Part shown: positions 26,055 to 33,759 of the stretch, one piece after another
How positions within the stretch are numbered: the first letter of the stretch is position 1
Layout of the letters: each line of letters starts with the position of its first letter
From: Candidatus Phyllobacterium onerii
GTDB taxonomy: Bacteria; Pseudomonadota; Alphaproteobacteria; Rhizobiales; Rhizobiaceae
Direction of reading: 5' to 3'
Length of the DNA stretch: 64,000 nucleotides
Assembly: GCF_028331445.1 (NCBI RefSeq)
Contig: NZ_JAQMHX010000001.1
Coordinates: forward strand, 744,001 to 808,000
Notes under the pieces: generated by a model
Database searches by the model: none
What the model saw: the letters and a program-made list of their open reading frames with translations, nothing else
What the model was told of the DNA's origin: nothing
Translations under genes and position numbers: made by a program

Positions 26055-26444
26055 ATGAATATGATGAGCTTTACGAAAAAAGACCCTCCAGAATGGCTTC
26101 TGCACTTTTGGAAGGAGATTGATGACAAGACCTTTGGCGACGGCTTTGATTGTTTCGTCGAACATGCGACCTGTAACCTGGGCATCGCCGATTGGAAGGG
26201 CCGCGAGACCATCCGCGAGAACCTGCGTGCCTTTATCGATACCGGATTTACCGCGCTTCATGACGTGACCGAATATTGGGATGGTGGATCTCTCAAAGTA
26301 TTTCGCGGCACTGTAACGATGACGCCGGATGACCGCGCCCATCCAGTTGTCAAACCGGTCATGACGCATTTTTTCTACATGGATGAAACCGAGCCAAAGA
26401 AGGTCCGTCATTGGTACGGATCGGTCGGTCCCGTCGCATTCTAG
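26055..26444 (+). CDS. SnoaL/NTF2-like small protein
   Basis: A 129-residue protein with the alpha+beta cone fold of NTF2/SnoaL-like proteins: an N-terminal helix ('EWLLHFWKEIDDKTFGDGFDCF'), a second helix ('WKGRETIRENLRAFIDTGFTALH') and C-terminal strands ('EYWDGGSLKVFRGTVTM', 'HFFYMDETEPKKVRHW'). Family members are polyketide cyclases, isomerases or simple binding proteins, so the role is not fixed. The ATG at 26055 follows GGAG; an ATG at 26043 overlaps that site. It lies upstream of the XRE regulator and methyltransferase genes on the same strand, 83 bp from the regulator, and may be co-transcribed with them. Confidence 0.8.
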   Translation: MNMMSFTKKDPPEWLLHFWKEIDDKTFGDGFDCFVEHATCNLGIADWKGRETIRENLRAFIDTGFTALHDVTEYWDGGSLKVFRGTVTMTPDDRAHPVVKPVMTHFFYMDETEPKKVRHWYGSVGPVAF

Positions 26445-26527
26445 TGCTGGCTGGTGAGCATGTCGCTGGCGGGATATCGGTTATTGTCCCGCCAGCACGT
26501 TGATGATCGCATAGAAAGGTCCCGAAG

Positions 26528-27394
26528 ATGAGCCTCACTTCCAGTTCGAACACGGCGAATGTTCTTGGACCGCAATTGCGCGCATGGCGGGGCAGCCGCG
26601 GTAAAAGTCAGCTCGCTCTTTCGCTCGATACCGGCATCTCCCAGCGACAGATAAGTTTCATCGAAAGTGGAAGAAGCACTCCAGGCCGTCACAATCTGTT
26701 GCATATAGCAGATGCTCTGGACGTTCCCTTCAGAGAGCGAAACGCGCTTCTGCTCGCCGCGGGTTATGCGCCAATCTATTTCGACGCAAGCCTTGATGAC
26801 AGCGAGATGAAAGGCGTAACCGAGGCGCTCACGCGGATGCTCCGTCAACACGAACCCTTTCCGGCGATTGTGATGGACCGTCACTGGAATGTCGTGATGA
26901 CAAATGAGGCAACCCGCCGATTTTTCAACTGCTTCATCGACTTGTCAAAGCGCCCGGAACCGAGAAATCTTTTGCACCTGATGTTCGATCCGGCAGGCAT
27001 GCGGCCGTTTATTACGGATTGGGCAGAAACGGCAAAGAGCCTGTTGGCTAGAGTCGTTCGGGAATCCGTTGGCAGGGTTATGGATCCCCAGACCAAGGAA
27101 CTGATCGGGAGCCTGCTGGCCTATCCCGATGTGGACACCGACTGGCATGTTTCTTCGGCGGGAGCGCACCTCCCGGTTATCCCCTTGTCATTGGCCAAGG
27201 ACGGACATGGTTTGAGATTTTTTTCGCTGGTTACAACCGTCGGCACCGCTCAAACAATTGCGACGCAGGAACTGCGCGTTGAGTGTATGTTTCCCTTGGA
27301 TGATGTTTCAGAGAAACACTACGCCGACCTGATGGAGACAGCCTATGGTAGCGACAGACAAAATCTTCGCGGGGGCAATTCCGGAAATTTATGA
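26528..27394 (+). CDS. XRE-family regulator with MmyB-like ligand-binding domain
   Basis: A 288-residue regulator. Residues about 17-75 form an XRE helix-turn-helix ('LRAWRGSRGKSQLALSLDTGI', recognition region 'QRQISFIESGRSTP'). Residues about 100-270 match the MmyB-like transcription-regulator ligand-binding domain, with the typical 'IVMDRHWNVVMTNEATRRFF' and a downstream 'HYADLMETA' end. Such regulators often sit beside short-chain dehydrogenases or methyltransferases they control. Its 3' end overlaps the methyltransferase gene by 50 bp, an unusually long overlap, which argues for tight co-expression. AAGGTCCCGAAG precedes the ATG. The ligand is unknown. Confidence 0.87.
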   Translation: MSLTSSSNTANVLGPQLRAWRGSRGKSQLALSLDTGISQRQISFIESGRSTPGRHNLLHIADALDVPFRERNALLLAAGYAPIYFDASLDDSEMKGVTEALTRMLRQHEPFPAIVMDRHWNVVMTNEATRRFFNCFIDLSKRPEPRNLLHLMFDPAGMRPFITDWAETAKSLLARVVRESVGRVMDPQTKELIGSLLAYPDVDTDWHVSSAGAHLPVIPLSLAKDGHGLRFFSLVTTVGTAQTIATQELRVECMFPLDDVSEKHYADLMETAYGSDRQNLRGGNSGNL

Positions 27395-28157
27395 CCGGCT
27401 CATTGTGCCGATGATCTTCGAGCCCTATGCGCAGGATCTCGCCGACCGGGTGGCCCGGTTCAAGCCGCAAAACGTGCTGGAAATCGCAGCCGGCACCGGT
27501 GTCCTGACGCGGGCCATGGCTTCCCGGCTCAACGCGGAAACGCGGATCGTTGCATCGGATCTCAACCAACCGATGCTTGATCGTGCAAGCTTGAGGCAGC
27601 CCGAAGATAGTCGCATCGTCTGGCAGCAAGCAGACGCCCTCGCGCTTCCCTTCGAGCCGCAAATGTTCGACGCCGTAGCGTGTCAATTCGGGGTCATGTT
27701 CTACCCGGACAAGGTCCAGGGGCATAAGGAAGCTTACCGCGTCCTGAAGCCCGGTGGACACTATTTTTTCAATGTCTGGGACAGACTGGAGACCAGTGAA
27801 TTCACCCAAGAGGTAACAAGCGCGCTGGAAGAGATGTTTCCGGACGACCCGCCTCGTTTCATGGCAAGAACACCGCACGGTTATTGGGATCAGAAGGCGA
27901 TCCGCGACGAAATGTCGGCCGCGGGTTTCAAATCCATCGCCATGGAAACGCTCGACAAGACCAGCTGCGCGGATTCAGCGCGCGATGCCGCGATCGCGTT
28001 TTGCCAGGGGACACCGCTGCGAAAAGAGATCGAAGCCCGCTCGCCATCCGGTCTTGAGGCCGCCACAGAACATGTGGCACAGGCCCTGATGCAACGGTTT
28101 GGAAGCGGCGCCATCGAGGGCAGGATCAGCGCCCACATTGTCGCCGCTGTCCGCTAG
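27345..28157 (+). CDS. Class I SAM-dependent methyltransferase
   Basis: A 270-residue UbiE/methyltransferase-11-type enzyme. Motif I is 'NVLEIAAGTGVLTRAM', the acidic residue after strand 2 is in 'IVASDLNQPMLD', and motif III/IV is 'DAVACQFGVMFYPDK' followed by 'EAYRVLKPGGHYFFNVWD', all standard. The product is cytosolic. The start ATG at 27345 has GGAGA eight bases upstream and lies inside the 3' end of the XRE gene in another frame (50-bp overlap). Substrate could be a small metabolite or quinone; nothing in the sequence decides. It is probably controlled together with the regulator. Confidence 0.88.
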   Translation: MVATDKIFAGAIPEIYDRLIVPMIFEPYAQDLADRVARFKPQNVLEIAAGTGVLTRAMASRLNAETRIVASDLNQPMLDRASLRQPEDSRIVWQQADALALPFEPQMFDAVACQFGVMFYPDKVQGHKEAYRVLKPGGHYFFNVWDRLETSEFTQEVTSALEEMFPDDPPRFMARTPHGYWDQKAIRDEMSAAGFKSIAMETLDKTSCADSARDAAIAFCQGTPLRKEIEARSPSGLEAATEHVAQALMQRFGSGAIEGRISAHIVAAVR

Positions 28158-28208
28158 AACGGCTCTGTATGGCGAAAATTTGTGCTGGGGCGTGAATATC
28201 GACACACC

Positions 28209-28361
28209 CTAGCGTGCAACGACCGGCTGAACCTCGAAGTTATGCCGGGTATTGCCGATCGTCAGAACTGTTCCCCACAACACAAACAAGACGGCCGCCA
28301 ATAACACAGCCATGACGAGGAAGTCCCGAAGTTCCAAAGGTTCAATGTCGCGATTCCGCAT
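28209..28361 (-). CDS. Small single-pass membrane protein (50 aa), hypothetical
   Basis: The ATG at 28361 opens 50 codons: a charged N-terminus ('MRNRDIEPLELRD'), one strong membrane helix ('FLVMAVLLAAVLFVLWGTVL') and a short polar tail. GGGGA lies about nine bases upstream, a fair ribosome site. Topology suggests N-terminus inside. It resembles small membrane proteins of other rhizobia only in general layout; no family is recognised. It is convergent with the methyltransferase gene. A longer in-frame start at 28418 lacks a ribosome site. Confidence 0.5.
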   Translation of the reverse strand: MRNRDIEPLELRDFLVMAVLLAAVLFVLWGTVLTIGNTRHNFEVQPVVAR

Positions 28362-28635
28362 ATCACTGGTCCCCGATTCGTTTCTCTGTATTGTGCGGAA
28401 ACCACTATTTCTCCTCAATAAACCGTCGCCTCACTAAAATTAATTAGAGCGTGTACTCATAAATCCAGACGCCATGAACTATCGGTCAGCGGGCATGACA
28501 GTTGATCCATTGTATTGAGCGTCGGGTGATGTTCTTTTTCTTCCGGCAATGGTATTTACCTTCCCGCCCGGCTCTCGCCCCACAATGCCGATTGATACCG
28601 AAGAGGCGTTCCGTGCTCAGGGGGGGCGCTACGCG

Positions 28636-30576
28636 ATGCATATTGGGGAGAGCAAGAAGAAAGGCACCCTTTCGGCGTGGGATGTGCCACTGCGGCTGCA
28701 TCTGAGTGTCGTCATCCTCGGGCTGTTAGCCTGCATTTCGCTACCGCTCATATGGATGACCTACGCGCAGGGCAAGTTTACGGCTCTGTCGGCCGGCAAA
28801 GCCGAGATGGGCCAGCTCGGGCTTCGCGCGATCGAGGATTACCGCAACGTCTTCAACAGCGGTTATGCCGGGGTTGTGACCGCCTCGGTCGTTCCCGAAA
28901 TGCTGACCCCACCGCCACAAGATCTGAAGGCAAAGCACGACTTCCTGATCAAAGTCCTGCAGTCGACTTTCCGTATCGATAGCGTCTATGCAGGCTATCC
29001 CGACGGTAGCTTCGTGCAGGCTGTCGACGTGACAGCAAATCCGGAATGGCGCACCAACCTCAACGCCTCAAAGGAGACGGCATTTGCCGTCCGCGTGATT
29101 ACCGAAGTTGACGGTGGGCCAAGTACCACCTGGACGTTTTACGACAAGGATGCGCGCCAGCTATATCGACGTGCGGACCGTGATGACATGTTCGATCCGC
29201 GTATTCGGCCTTGGTACATTGCAGCTGTCGACAAGGGCAAGGCAGTCTCGGTCGGACCCTATGTCTCGGCGGCCACCAATTCCATGACGATAACATTGGC
29301 GATGCCCGCCGAGGCAGATAATCGGGTTGTGATCGGAGCGGACGTGCTTCTGCTTACCCTCGGGGAGGTCGTCGACGTCAGCACACTTTCGAGTGAGGCA
29401 CGTGGCTATGTCTTTAATCGGCAAGGTCGCGTGCTCGTCCACTCCGAGAAGACTGTCATGAATGAAATCCGCGGGCAGCTTCGCCGGGGACGGGAGCTTT
29501 CGGTTGCCGACCTGGCAAAAGCCGATCCGGCCATTCCGGCAATCGCAACTCTACTCGGCTCGGGTGGTGGACCGGCAACTGGCGATGTGGTCCGTTTTCC
29601 GGTGAACGGGCGTGAATACCTGGCGCAGTTCTTCAGCGAGGACATCTCCGGGCTGGTCGGCGGTTATACAGTGGTGATATCGGCACCACTCGATGAACTT
29701 GTGGCGTCCGTCGAGCGTACGCTGAAGCGCAACCTGGCAATCGCCGGGGCTTTCCTTGCTGCAGGCGTGCTGGCAGCGCTCATCATATCCCGGTTGATCA
29801 GTAGGTCACTCTATGCGCTCGCCGATGAAGCAAGGCACATTGGTGAACTCGAATTCGGCGAAAGCCGTACCGCACATTCCTTCATATCCGAGGTCAATGC
29901 GCTGGCAAAAGCGCTGAGTTCGGCACGCACGGCCATCAAGACGTTCTCGCTTTACGTGCCGCGGGAGCTTGTGCGCAGGATCGTCATTGCAGGTCAATCG
30001 GCTGTCGGCTCGGCAGCACGGCAAGACATCACCGTCCTCTTCACCGACATACAAGACTTCACCACCATTTCCGAACAGCGCTCACCGGAAGAAGTCGTCG
30101 CTCTGCTCTCAAGCTATTTTGAAGCACTCAACGAGATTATCGAACGTCACGGCGGAACGATCGTGCAGTATATCGGAGACTCCGTTCTGGCTATGTGGAA
30201 CGCTCCCATTCTCGATGATCGGCATGTGGAACATGCTTGTCACTGCGCCTTGGCGATGAAGGCCGCGATCGACGCCATGAATGCCGCCAATTGCGCGGAC
30301 GGTCGGCCGGAGCTCATCACGCGCTTTGGCCTGCACACCGGACCGGCTGTGGTGGGCAGCGTGGGTGCAGAGACACGTCGGCAATACACGCCCATTGGAG
30401 ACACTGTGAACATCGCCTCGCGTCTCGAGGGGCTCAACCGGCAGTATGGAACGTCGATCCTCGTCAGCGGCGCAGTCCGCGATGCGGTTGGCAAAATGTT
30501 TAATCTCGTCCCGATCGAGATTGTCAGCGTCAAGGGACGAACCGGCCAGACAGAACTCTTTGAACTTAGGGCATAA
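28636..30576 (+). CDS. Membrane class III adenylate cyclase with extracytoplasmic Cache domain
   Basis: About 646 residues. A membrane helix near residues 21-41 ('LSVVILGLLACISLPLIWM') is followed by a periplasmic double-Cache-like sensor (about 45-365, with 'RIDSVYAGYPDGSFVQAV' and 'MFDPRIRPWYIAAVDKG'). A second helix (about 375-397) and a short linker lead to a class III cyclase domain. The metal Asp residues are in 'VLFTDIQDFTTIS' and 'YIGDSVLAMWN'; the substrate Asp and Asn/Arg pair are in 'IGDTVNIASRLEGL'. All catalytic residues are present. The start is uncertain: the ATG at 28636 follows a G-run, and ATGs at 28585 or 28549 would add 17-29 residues. It senses an extracellular ligand and makes a cyclic nucleotide. 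Confidence 0.87.
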   Translation: MHIGESKKKGTLSAWDVPLRLHLSVVILGLLACISLPLIWMTYAQGKFTALSAGKAEMGQLGLRAIEDYRNVFNSGYAGVVTASVVPEMLTPPPQDLKAKHDFLIKVLQSTFRIDSVYAGYPDGSFVQAVDVTANPEWRTNLNASKETAFAVRVITEVDGGPSTTWTFYDKDARQLYRRADRDDMFDPRIRPWYIAAVDKGKAVSVGPYVSAATNSMTITLAMPAEADNRVVIGADVLLLTLGEVVDVSTLSSEARGYVFNRQGRVLVHSEKTVMNEIRGQLRRGRELSVADLAKADPAIPAIATLLGSGGGPATGDVVRFPVNGREYLAQFFSEDISGLVGGYTVVISAPLDELVASVERTLKRNLAIAGAFLAAGVLAALIISRLISRSLYALADEARHIGELEFGESRTAHSFISEVNALAKALSSARTAIKTFSLYVPRELVRRIVIAGQSAVGSAARQDITVLFTDIQDFTTISEQRSPEEVVALLSSYFEALNEIIERHGGTIVQYIGDSVLAMWNAPILDDRHVEHACHCALAMKAAIDAMNAANCADGRPELITRFGLHTGPAVVGSVGAETRRQYTPIGDTVNIASRLEGLNRQYGTSILVSGAVRDAVGKMFNLVPIEIVSVKGRTGQTELFELRA

Positions 30577-30611
30577 GATCAATCCGAGGACGGCTGGCTT
30601 CTAACTACGGG

Positions 30612-30935
30612 CTAAACTCTCGTCGGAAGCAGAATAATAGCGGCACCCACGAGGCAAATAACTGCCCCAGTCACGTCCCATCGATCAGGTTTGCTGTTTT
30701 CGACGCGCCACAGCCATAAGATCGAGGCGACGATGTAAACCCCGCCATAAGCCGCATAAGCGCGTCCCGCCGCGGCGGTATCAACGAAAGTAAGCAGGTA
30801 CGCAAATAGCGCCAGTGAGGCCATGCCGGGCATGATCCAAAGGGCTGACGTGTCGAGCCTGAGCCACGCCCAGAAGGAGAAGCAACCCGCGATTTCCGCC
30901 ACAGCGGCGCCGGCATAAACGAGAATCGTCAACAT
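30612..30935 (-). CDS. YnfA family (UPF0060) membrane protein
   Basis: A 107-residue inner-membrane protein with four hydrophobic helices: '[21 protein letters not shown]', '[17 protein letters not shown]', '[18 protein letters not shown]' and '[13 protein letters not shown]'. The '[14 protein letters not shown]', '[11 protein letters not shown]' and 'DRWD..G' stretches are signatures of the YnfA family, small relatives of SMR-type transporters of uncertain function. It lies tail-to-tail with the cyclase gene and upstream of the MerR regulator on the same strand with 89 bp between, so it could be co-expressed with metal-resistance genes. Transport activity is not established by sequence. Confidence 0.93.
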   Translation of the reverse strand: MLTILVYAGAAVAEIAGCFSFWAWLRLDTSALWIMPGMASLALFAYLLTFVDTAAAGRAYAAYGGVYIVASILWLWRVENSKPDRWDVTGAVICLVGAAIILLPTRV

Positions 30936-31024
30936 GGCTCACATATATAGACGGTTCCTCAGCCCGAGCTAGAGGCGTTGCCGCTTATGCAACTACGTCT
31001 GCCATTGCGGACAATGCCATGCGA

Positions 31025-31450
31025 TCAGCTCTCAGCCAAGCGGCCATGCCGGTGGCTGTTGTCTGCCAAGGTCTCGATTACCCGGCATTCAGCGACCCGG
31101 CCACAGGCGCATTCCTCGAGCATCCGTTGCAATTCCGTTCGCAGGGCGCTGAGGCTGGCAATGCGGTCCTCGACTTCAGCGAGGCGCGCTGATGCGATCC
31201 TGTCGGCAACGTTGCAAGATTGATCCGGATTGTCCTGCAGCGAGAGAAGCGCGCGGATTGCCTCGATGTTGAAGCCGAGTTCACGCGCATGCCTGATGAA
31301 GGCAAGTCGCGCTATACTCTTCTTGTCGTAGCGCCTTTGCTGCCCTTCCGTGCGAGGTGGGGGTGCCAAAAGGCCAATCTGTTCATAGTAACGTATGGTT
31401 GGCACCTTTACCTGTGTGCGCCGCGCGAGTTCACCAATTGAAAAATCCAT
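31025..31450 (-). CDS. MerR-family metal-responsive regulator (CadR/PbrR-like)
   Basis: A 141-residue regulator. The N-terminal winged helix-turn-helix is typical MerR ('FSIGELARRTQVKVPTIRYYEQIGLL', residues 3-28), followed by the dimerisation coiled coil (about 80-112). Cysteines at 79, 114, 116 and 122 match the positions of the metal-binding Cys of the CadR/PbrR branch (one at the start of the dimer helix, two in the C-terminal loop), so a divalent soft metal such as Cd, Pb or Zn is a reasonable inducer. It is divergent from a CDF-type cation transporter with a 19-bp-spacer promoter between, so the regulator almost certainly activates that gene. Confidence 0.92.
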   Translation of the reverse strand: MDFSIGELARRTQVKVPTIRYYEQIGLLAPPPRTEGQQRRYDKKSIARLAFIRHARELGFNIEAIRALLSLQDNPDQSCNVADRIASARLAEVEDRIASLSALRTELQRMLEECACGRVAECRVIETLADNSHRHGRLAES

Positions 31451-31460
31451 GAAAAACCCC

Positions 31461-31491
31461 TTGAACCTCTAGTCACTATAGGGACTAGGGT
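31461..31491 (+). promoter_or_regulatory. MerR-type promoter of the cation transporter gene
   Basis: TTGAAC (31461-31466) and TAGGGT (31486-31491) are separated by 19 bp, the over-long spacer of MerR-activated promoters. Within the spacer lies an imperfect dyad, CTCTAGT and ACTATAG around one central base (31467-31481), resembling CadR/PbrR boxes. It lies in the 64-bp gap between the merR-like and CDF genes. The arrangement is directly visible; binding is inferred from the family. Confidence 0.72.
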
Positions 31492-31514
31492 GCCAATATA
31501 AAAGGAGGCACCGC

Positions 31515-32255
31515 ATGGCTGATCACTGCTGTAACCACGAAACGGACACATCGTGCGCCCCACCGCCATTGGTCTTTCCTGCAGACAAGCCAGCCGCTCT
31601 CCACAAGGTTGGAGACACGTGCTGTTCCGGTGGAGTGCCAATCTTTGGCGGCGTGGACCCGCGTTACAAACGGATACTCTGGACTGTGATCGCCATCAAC
31701 GGAGCGATGTTCCTGACGGAGATGGTAGCTGGTCAACTGGCGGGTTCGCAGGCGCTAAAGGCGGATGCCCTGGATTTCCTTGCCGATACCGTCACGTACG
31801 GGTTGAGCCTTGCCGTGATCGGGGCGAGCCTGCGCACCCGCGCGACAGCCGCCCTGTTCAAGGGGCTCTCGCTTTCCATCATGGCTGTCTGGGTCTTTGG
31901 TTCGACCATCTATCAGGTCTTCGTCCTTGGAGTTCCGAGCGCCGAGGTGATGGGTGTGATCGGTTTCTTGGCGCTCGCTGCAAACCTTGGCTCCGTTCTC
32001 CTGCTGCGGCCATATAAAGACGGCGACGCGAATGTTCGATCTGTCTGGCTCTGCTCTCGCAATGACGCGATCGGCAACGTCGTGGTTATGGCTGCGGCTT
32101 TTGGAGTGTGGGGCACATCGACCGCATGGCCTGACTTGGCGGTTGCGACACTCATGGCCGGTATCTTCCTGACATCTTCGGTGCAAATCCTCCGACAGGC
32201 GTGGGGCGAGTATCACGAGGGAAAACGCCACGCTTCTCCGGTTGCCGTGGGGTGA
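31515..32255 (+). CDS. CDF-like cation efflux transporter with Cys/His-rich N-terminus
   Basis: A 246-residue inner-membrane transporter of the cation-diffusion-facilitator superfamily. The N-terminal 45 residues are Cys/His rich ('MADHCCNHETDTSC', 'VGDTCCSGG'), a likely metal-binding leader. Membrane segments follow from about residue 55. The metal-site region 'KADALDFLADTVTYGL' has the spaced Asp residues of CDF helix 2, and 'WLCSRNDAIGNVVVM' corresponds to the helix 5 site with Asn-Asp. The cytosolic C-terminal CDF domain is missing, as in the MerR-linked short form. AAAGGAGG gives a strong ribosome site. It is divergent from the MerR regulator and presumably exports Cd/Zn/Co-type ions. 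Confidence 0.88.
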   Translation: MADHCCNHETDTSCAPPPLVFPADKPAALHKVGDTCCSGGVPIFGGVDPRYKRILWTVIAINGAMFLTEMVAGQLAGSQALKADALDFLADTVTYGLSLAVIGASLRTRATAALFKGLSLSIMAVWVFGSTIYQVFVLGVPSAEVMGVIGFLALAANLGSVLLLRPYKDGDANVRSVWLCSRNDAIGNVVVMAAAFGVWGTSTAWPDLAVATLMAGIFLTSSVQILRQAWGEYHEGKRHASPVAVG

Positions 32256-32487
32256 CAGGTAAATCTGCTATTTCGCCAGCAAGACCACAGGTTCTTTATA
32301 AGATTTTGATATTTCCGGACCGAAGCTCCAATCGATTTCATATATCGTTCCGGCTAATCTGCGAATGTCTCCGCAAGGGGGCTCGTTGCTGGTTGCACCC
32401 TCGGATAAACCGGCCGGAAATGACCATCAGACAAAGGGGCCTGCGCGGGTTCGACGCGCGGTCCATTCGCATTTGGAGGTTACGGTT

Positions 32488-32565
32488 ATGCGTGATCTTT
32501 CTATTCTGCTCGCCGTCGCTGTCGTCCTGATCCTGGCGTTCCAGACACAGCGCAAACATCACTAG
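32488..32565 (+). CDS. 25-residue membrane peptide
   Basis: The ATG at 32488 follows a perfect GGAGGT with seven bases of spacing and opens 25 codons before TAG. The peptide starts with Arg-Asp, has a single hydrophobic helix ('LSILLAVAVVLILAF') and ends with basic residues (QTQRKHH), consistent with a positive-inside single-pass inner-membrane microprotein. It ends just before a 273-bp fold-back element. No family is recognised; the strong ribosome site and ideal membrane layout are the only support. Confidence 0.6.
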   Translation: MRDLSILLAVAVVLILAFQTQRKHH

Positions 32566-32572
32566 ACGGCTT

Positions 32573-32845
32573 TAGAGCAAGTTTTGTTTATTCAGAGCCA
32601 GTTCTGTTTCTCGGATGGCGAGACAATCCACGCGAAAGGTGGCGAGGTCGATGTTTACCCATCGGACGACGCCGCCTGACAAAGTGGGTGTCCGCCAGCC
32701 GGAAACCCGAAGGACCGGGTGAATTTGGCCAATTCCATCGGGCTTCGGCTTCGTCCGATGGGTAAACATCGGCCTCGCCAAACCCCTCGACATTGAACCA
32801 AATTCCCTCCGGCAGAACGACTCTGAATAGACAAAATTTGCTCTA
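32573..32845. repeat. Fold-back (MITE-like) element with nested inverted repeats
   Basis: The ends form a 25-bp inverted repeat with two mismatches: 32573-32597 (TAGAGCAAGTTTTG...) against 32821-32845. Inside, 32641-32669 and 32751-32779 form a 29-bp inverted repeat with one mismatch. The element contains no coding potential, so it looks like a non-autonomous palindromic element or a long structured RNA. A half copy of the end sequence occurs at 39247-39270. Confidence 0.75.
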
Positions 32846-32880
32846 GGGCTTCACAGTTTCAGCCATGCCCTTGCGGGCAT

Positions 32881-32955
32881 CGAGGCCCGGCTCGGCCTTG
32901 TCCCCTCAAGTTTATGAGGGTCGGGCCTCGTTCATTTACCGGTATAATGTACCGG
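32881..32955. repeat. Nested stem-loop plus second short dyad
   Basis: CGAGGCCCG (32881-32889) pairs with CGGGCCTCG (32922-32930), and inside it CCCTCA pairs with TGAGGG (32903-32908 with 32915-32920). A second dyad, CCGGTA/TACCGG around five bases, follows at 32939-32955. They lie at the 3' side of the 39-residue minus-strand gene and could end its transcript or be part of a small RNA. No long T-tract is present. Confidence 0.5.
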
Positions 32956-32962
32956 CAAAACC

Positions 32963-33082
32963 TTACGAACAGAGTTGGCAGATACCGACAGCGATCGAGA
33001 CAGCAAAACCGAAGATGAGCAAATGGCACCACATTGGCGTGGTGTAATGCAGGATGTTGTCGTCTTCTTCATCGTCGTGCAT
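32963..33082 (-). CDS. 39-residue membrane protein with acidic N-terminus
   Basis: The ATG at 33082, preceded by AGAGGAG with six bases of spacing, opens 39 codons. The product begins with an acidic leader (MHDDEEDDN), then a single hydrophobic helix ('MWCHLLIFGFAVSIAVGICQ') and ends in a short Cys-containing tail. It is likely a single-pass inner-membrane microprotein, with the acidic end in the cytosol or outside. No family is recognised. An in-frame start at 33169 exists but has no ribosome site. It is divergent from the exported protein gene at 33240 (157-bp gap). Confidence 0.58.
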   Translation of the reverse strand: MHDDEEDDNILHYTTPMWCHLLIFGFAVSIAVGICQLCS

Positions 33083-33239
33083 GAATGCTCCTCTTGACGC
33101 TGAGCTGTCCCCTATCAATTCAATGTGAACGTGGGATGTCAAGAGGCAAGGGAAGTTGTCGGCCGTCATGTTTCCGTCAGATTGGACATCGTTATAGTTT
33201 CAACTATCCTTCTTCTGGGCACCGGAAAAGGATGATGAA

Positions 33240-33743
33240 ATGACAGTCCATGCCTCGTTTGCGGCGGTGGTGCTCGGTGCCATGGTCGCTATTTCGCCGG
33301 CGCGTGCCGAGCCCGCAGTGCCGGTTGCTGTAGCAAATTTTGACTTTCTCGACACTTCCGGTGAACCGGTCGATCAGAGCGACACGCACAAGCGCAGGTT
33401 GAAGGCGCTCTCTGATTTTCTGCGCGATCAATTGGCTGCCAGCGGCAAGCTCAAACTTGTGACGCTGCCTTGCGAGGCGTCGCAATGCACGGCGGCAAAC
33501 CCGGGTTTCGAACCGCTTGCCCGGCAGGCCAAGCAGGCCGGCGCACGTTTTGTCGTTATCGGTGCCGTCGAAAAAACCAGCACATTGATTGGCTGGGTCA
33601 AATATTCCGTGCTCAATGTCGATGACCAGCGAGCGATTTGCGGGGAATTGATCACCTACCGCGGTGATACGGACGAATCCTGGCGCCGCGCCGCGAAATT
33701 TTCGGCGGGACAGATCGTCAACCGCTGTCAATTCGGCGGGTGA
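33240..33743 (+). CDS. Exported DUF2380/DUF3280-like protein
   Basis: A 167-residue periplasmic protein. Residues 1-23 form a signal peptide ('FAAVVLGAMVAISPARAEP'). The body reads 'VPVAVANFDFLDTSGEPVDQ', a pattern characteristic of DUF2380/DUF3280 proteins of alphaproteobacteria, which often stand beside histidine kinases or dehydrogenases. Two Cys ('LPCEASQCTA') could form a disulfide. Its middle part ('ARFVVIGAVEKTSTLIGWVKYSVLNVDD') resembles the TolB-like fold that senses or binds small ligands, and this is inference. Ribosome site is weak (AAAGGATGATGAA). Function unknown. Confidence 0.72.
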   Translation: MTVHASFAAVVLGAMVAISPARAEPAVPVAVANFDFLDTSGEPVDQSDTHKRRLKALSDFLRDQLAASGKLKLVTLPCEASQCTAANPGFEPLARQAKQAGARFVVIGAVEKTSTLIGWVKYSVLNVDDQRAICGELITYRGDTDESWRRAAKFSAGQIVNRCQFGG

Positions 33744-33759
33744 TTCCTGCCCGCTCGTT

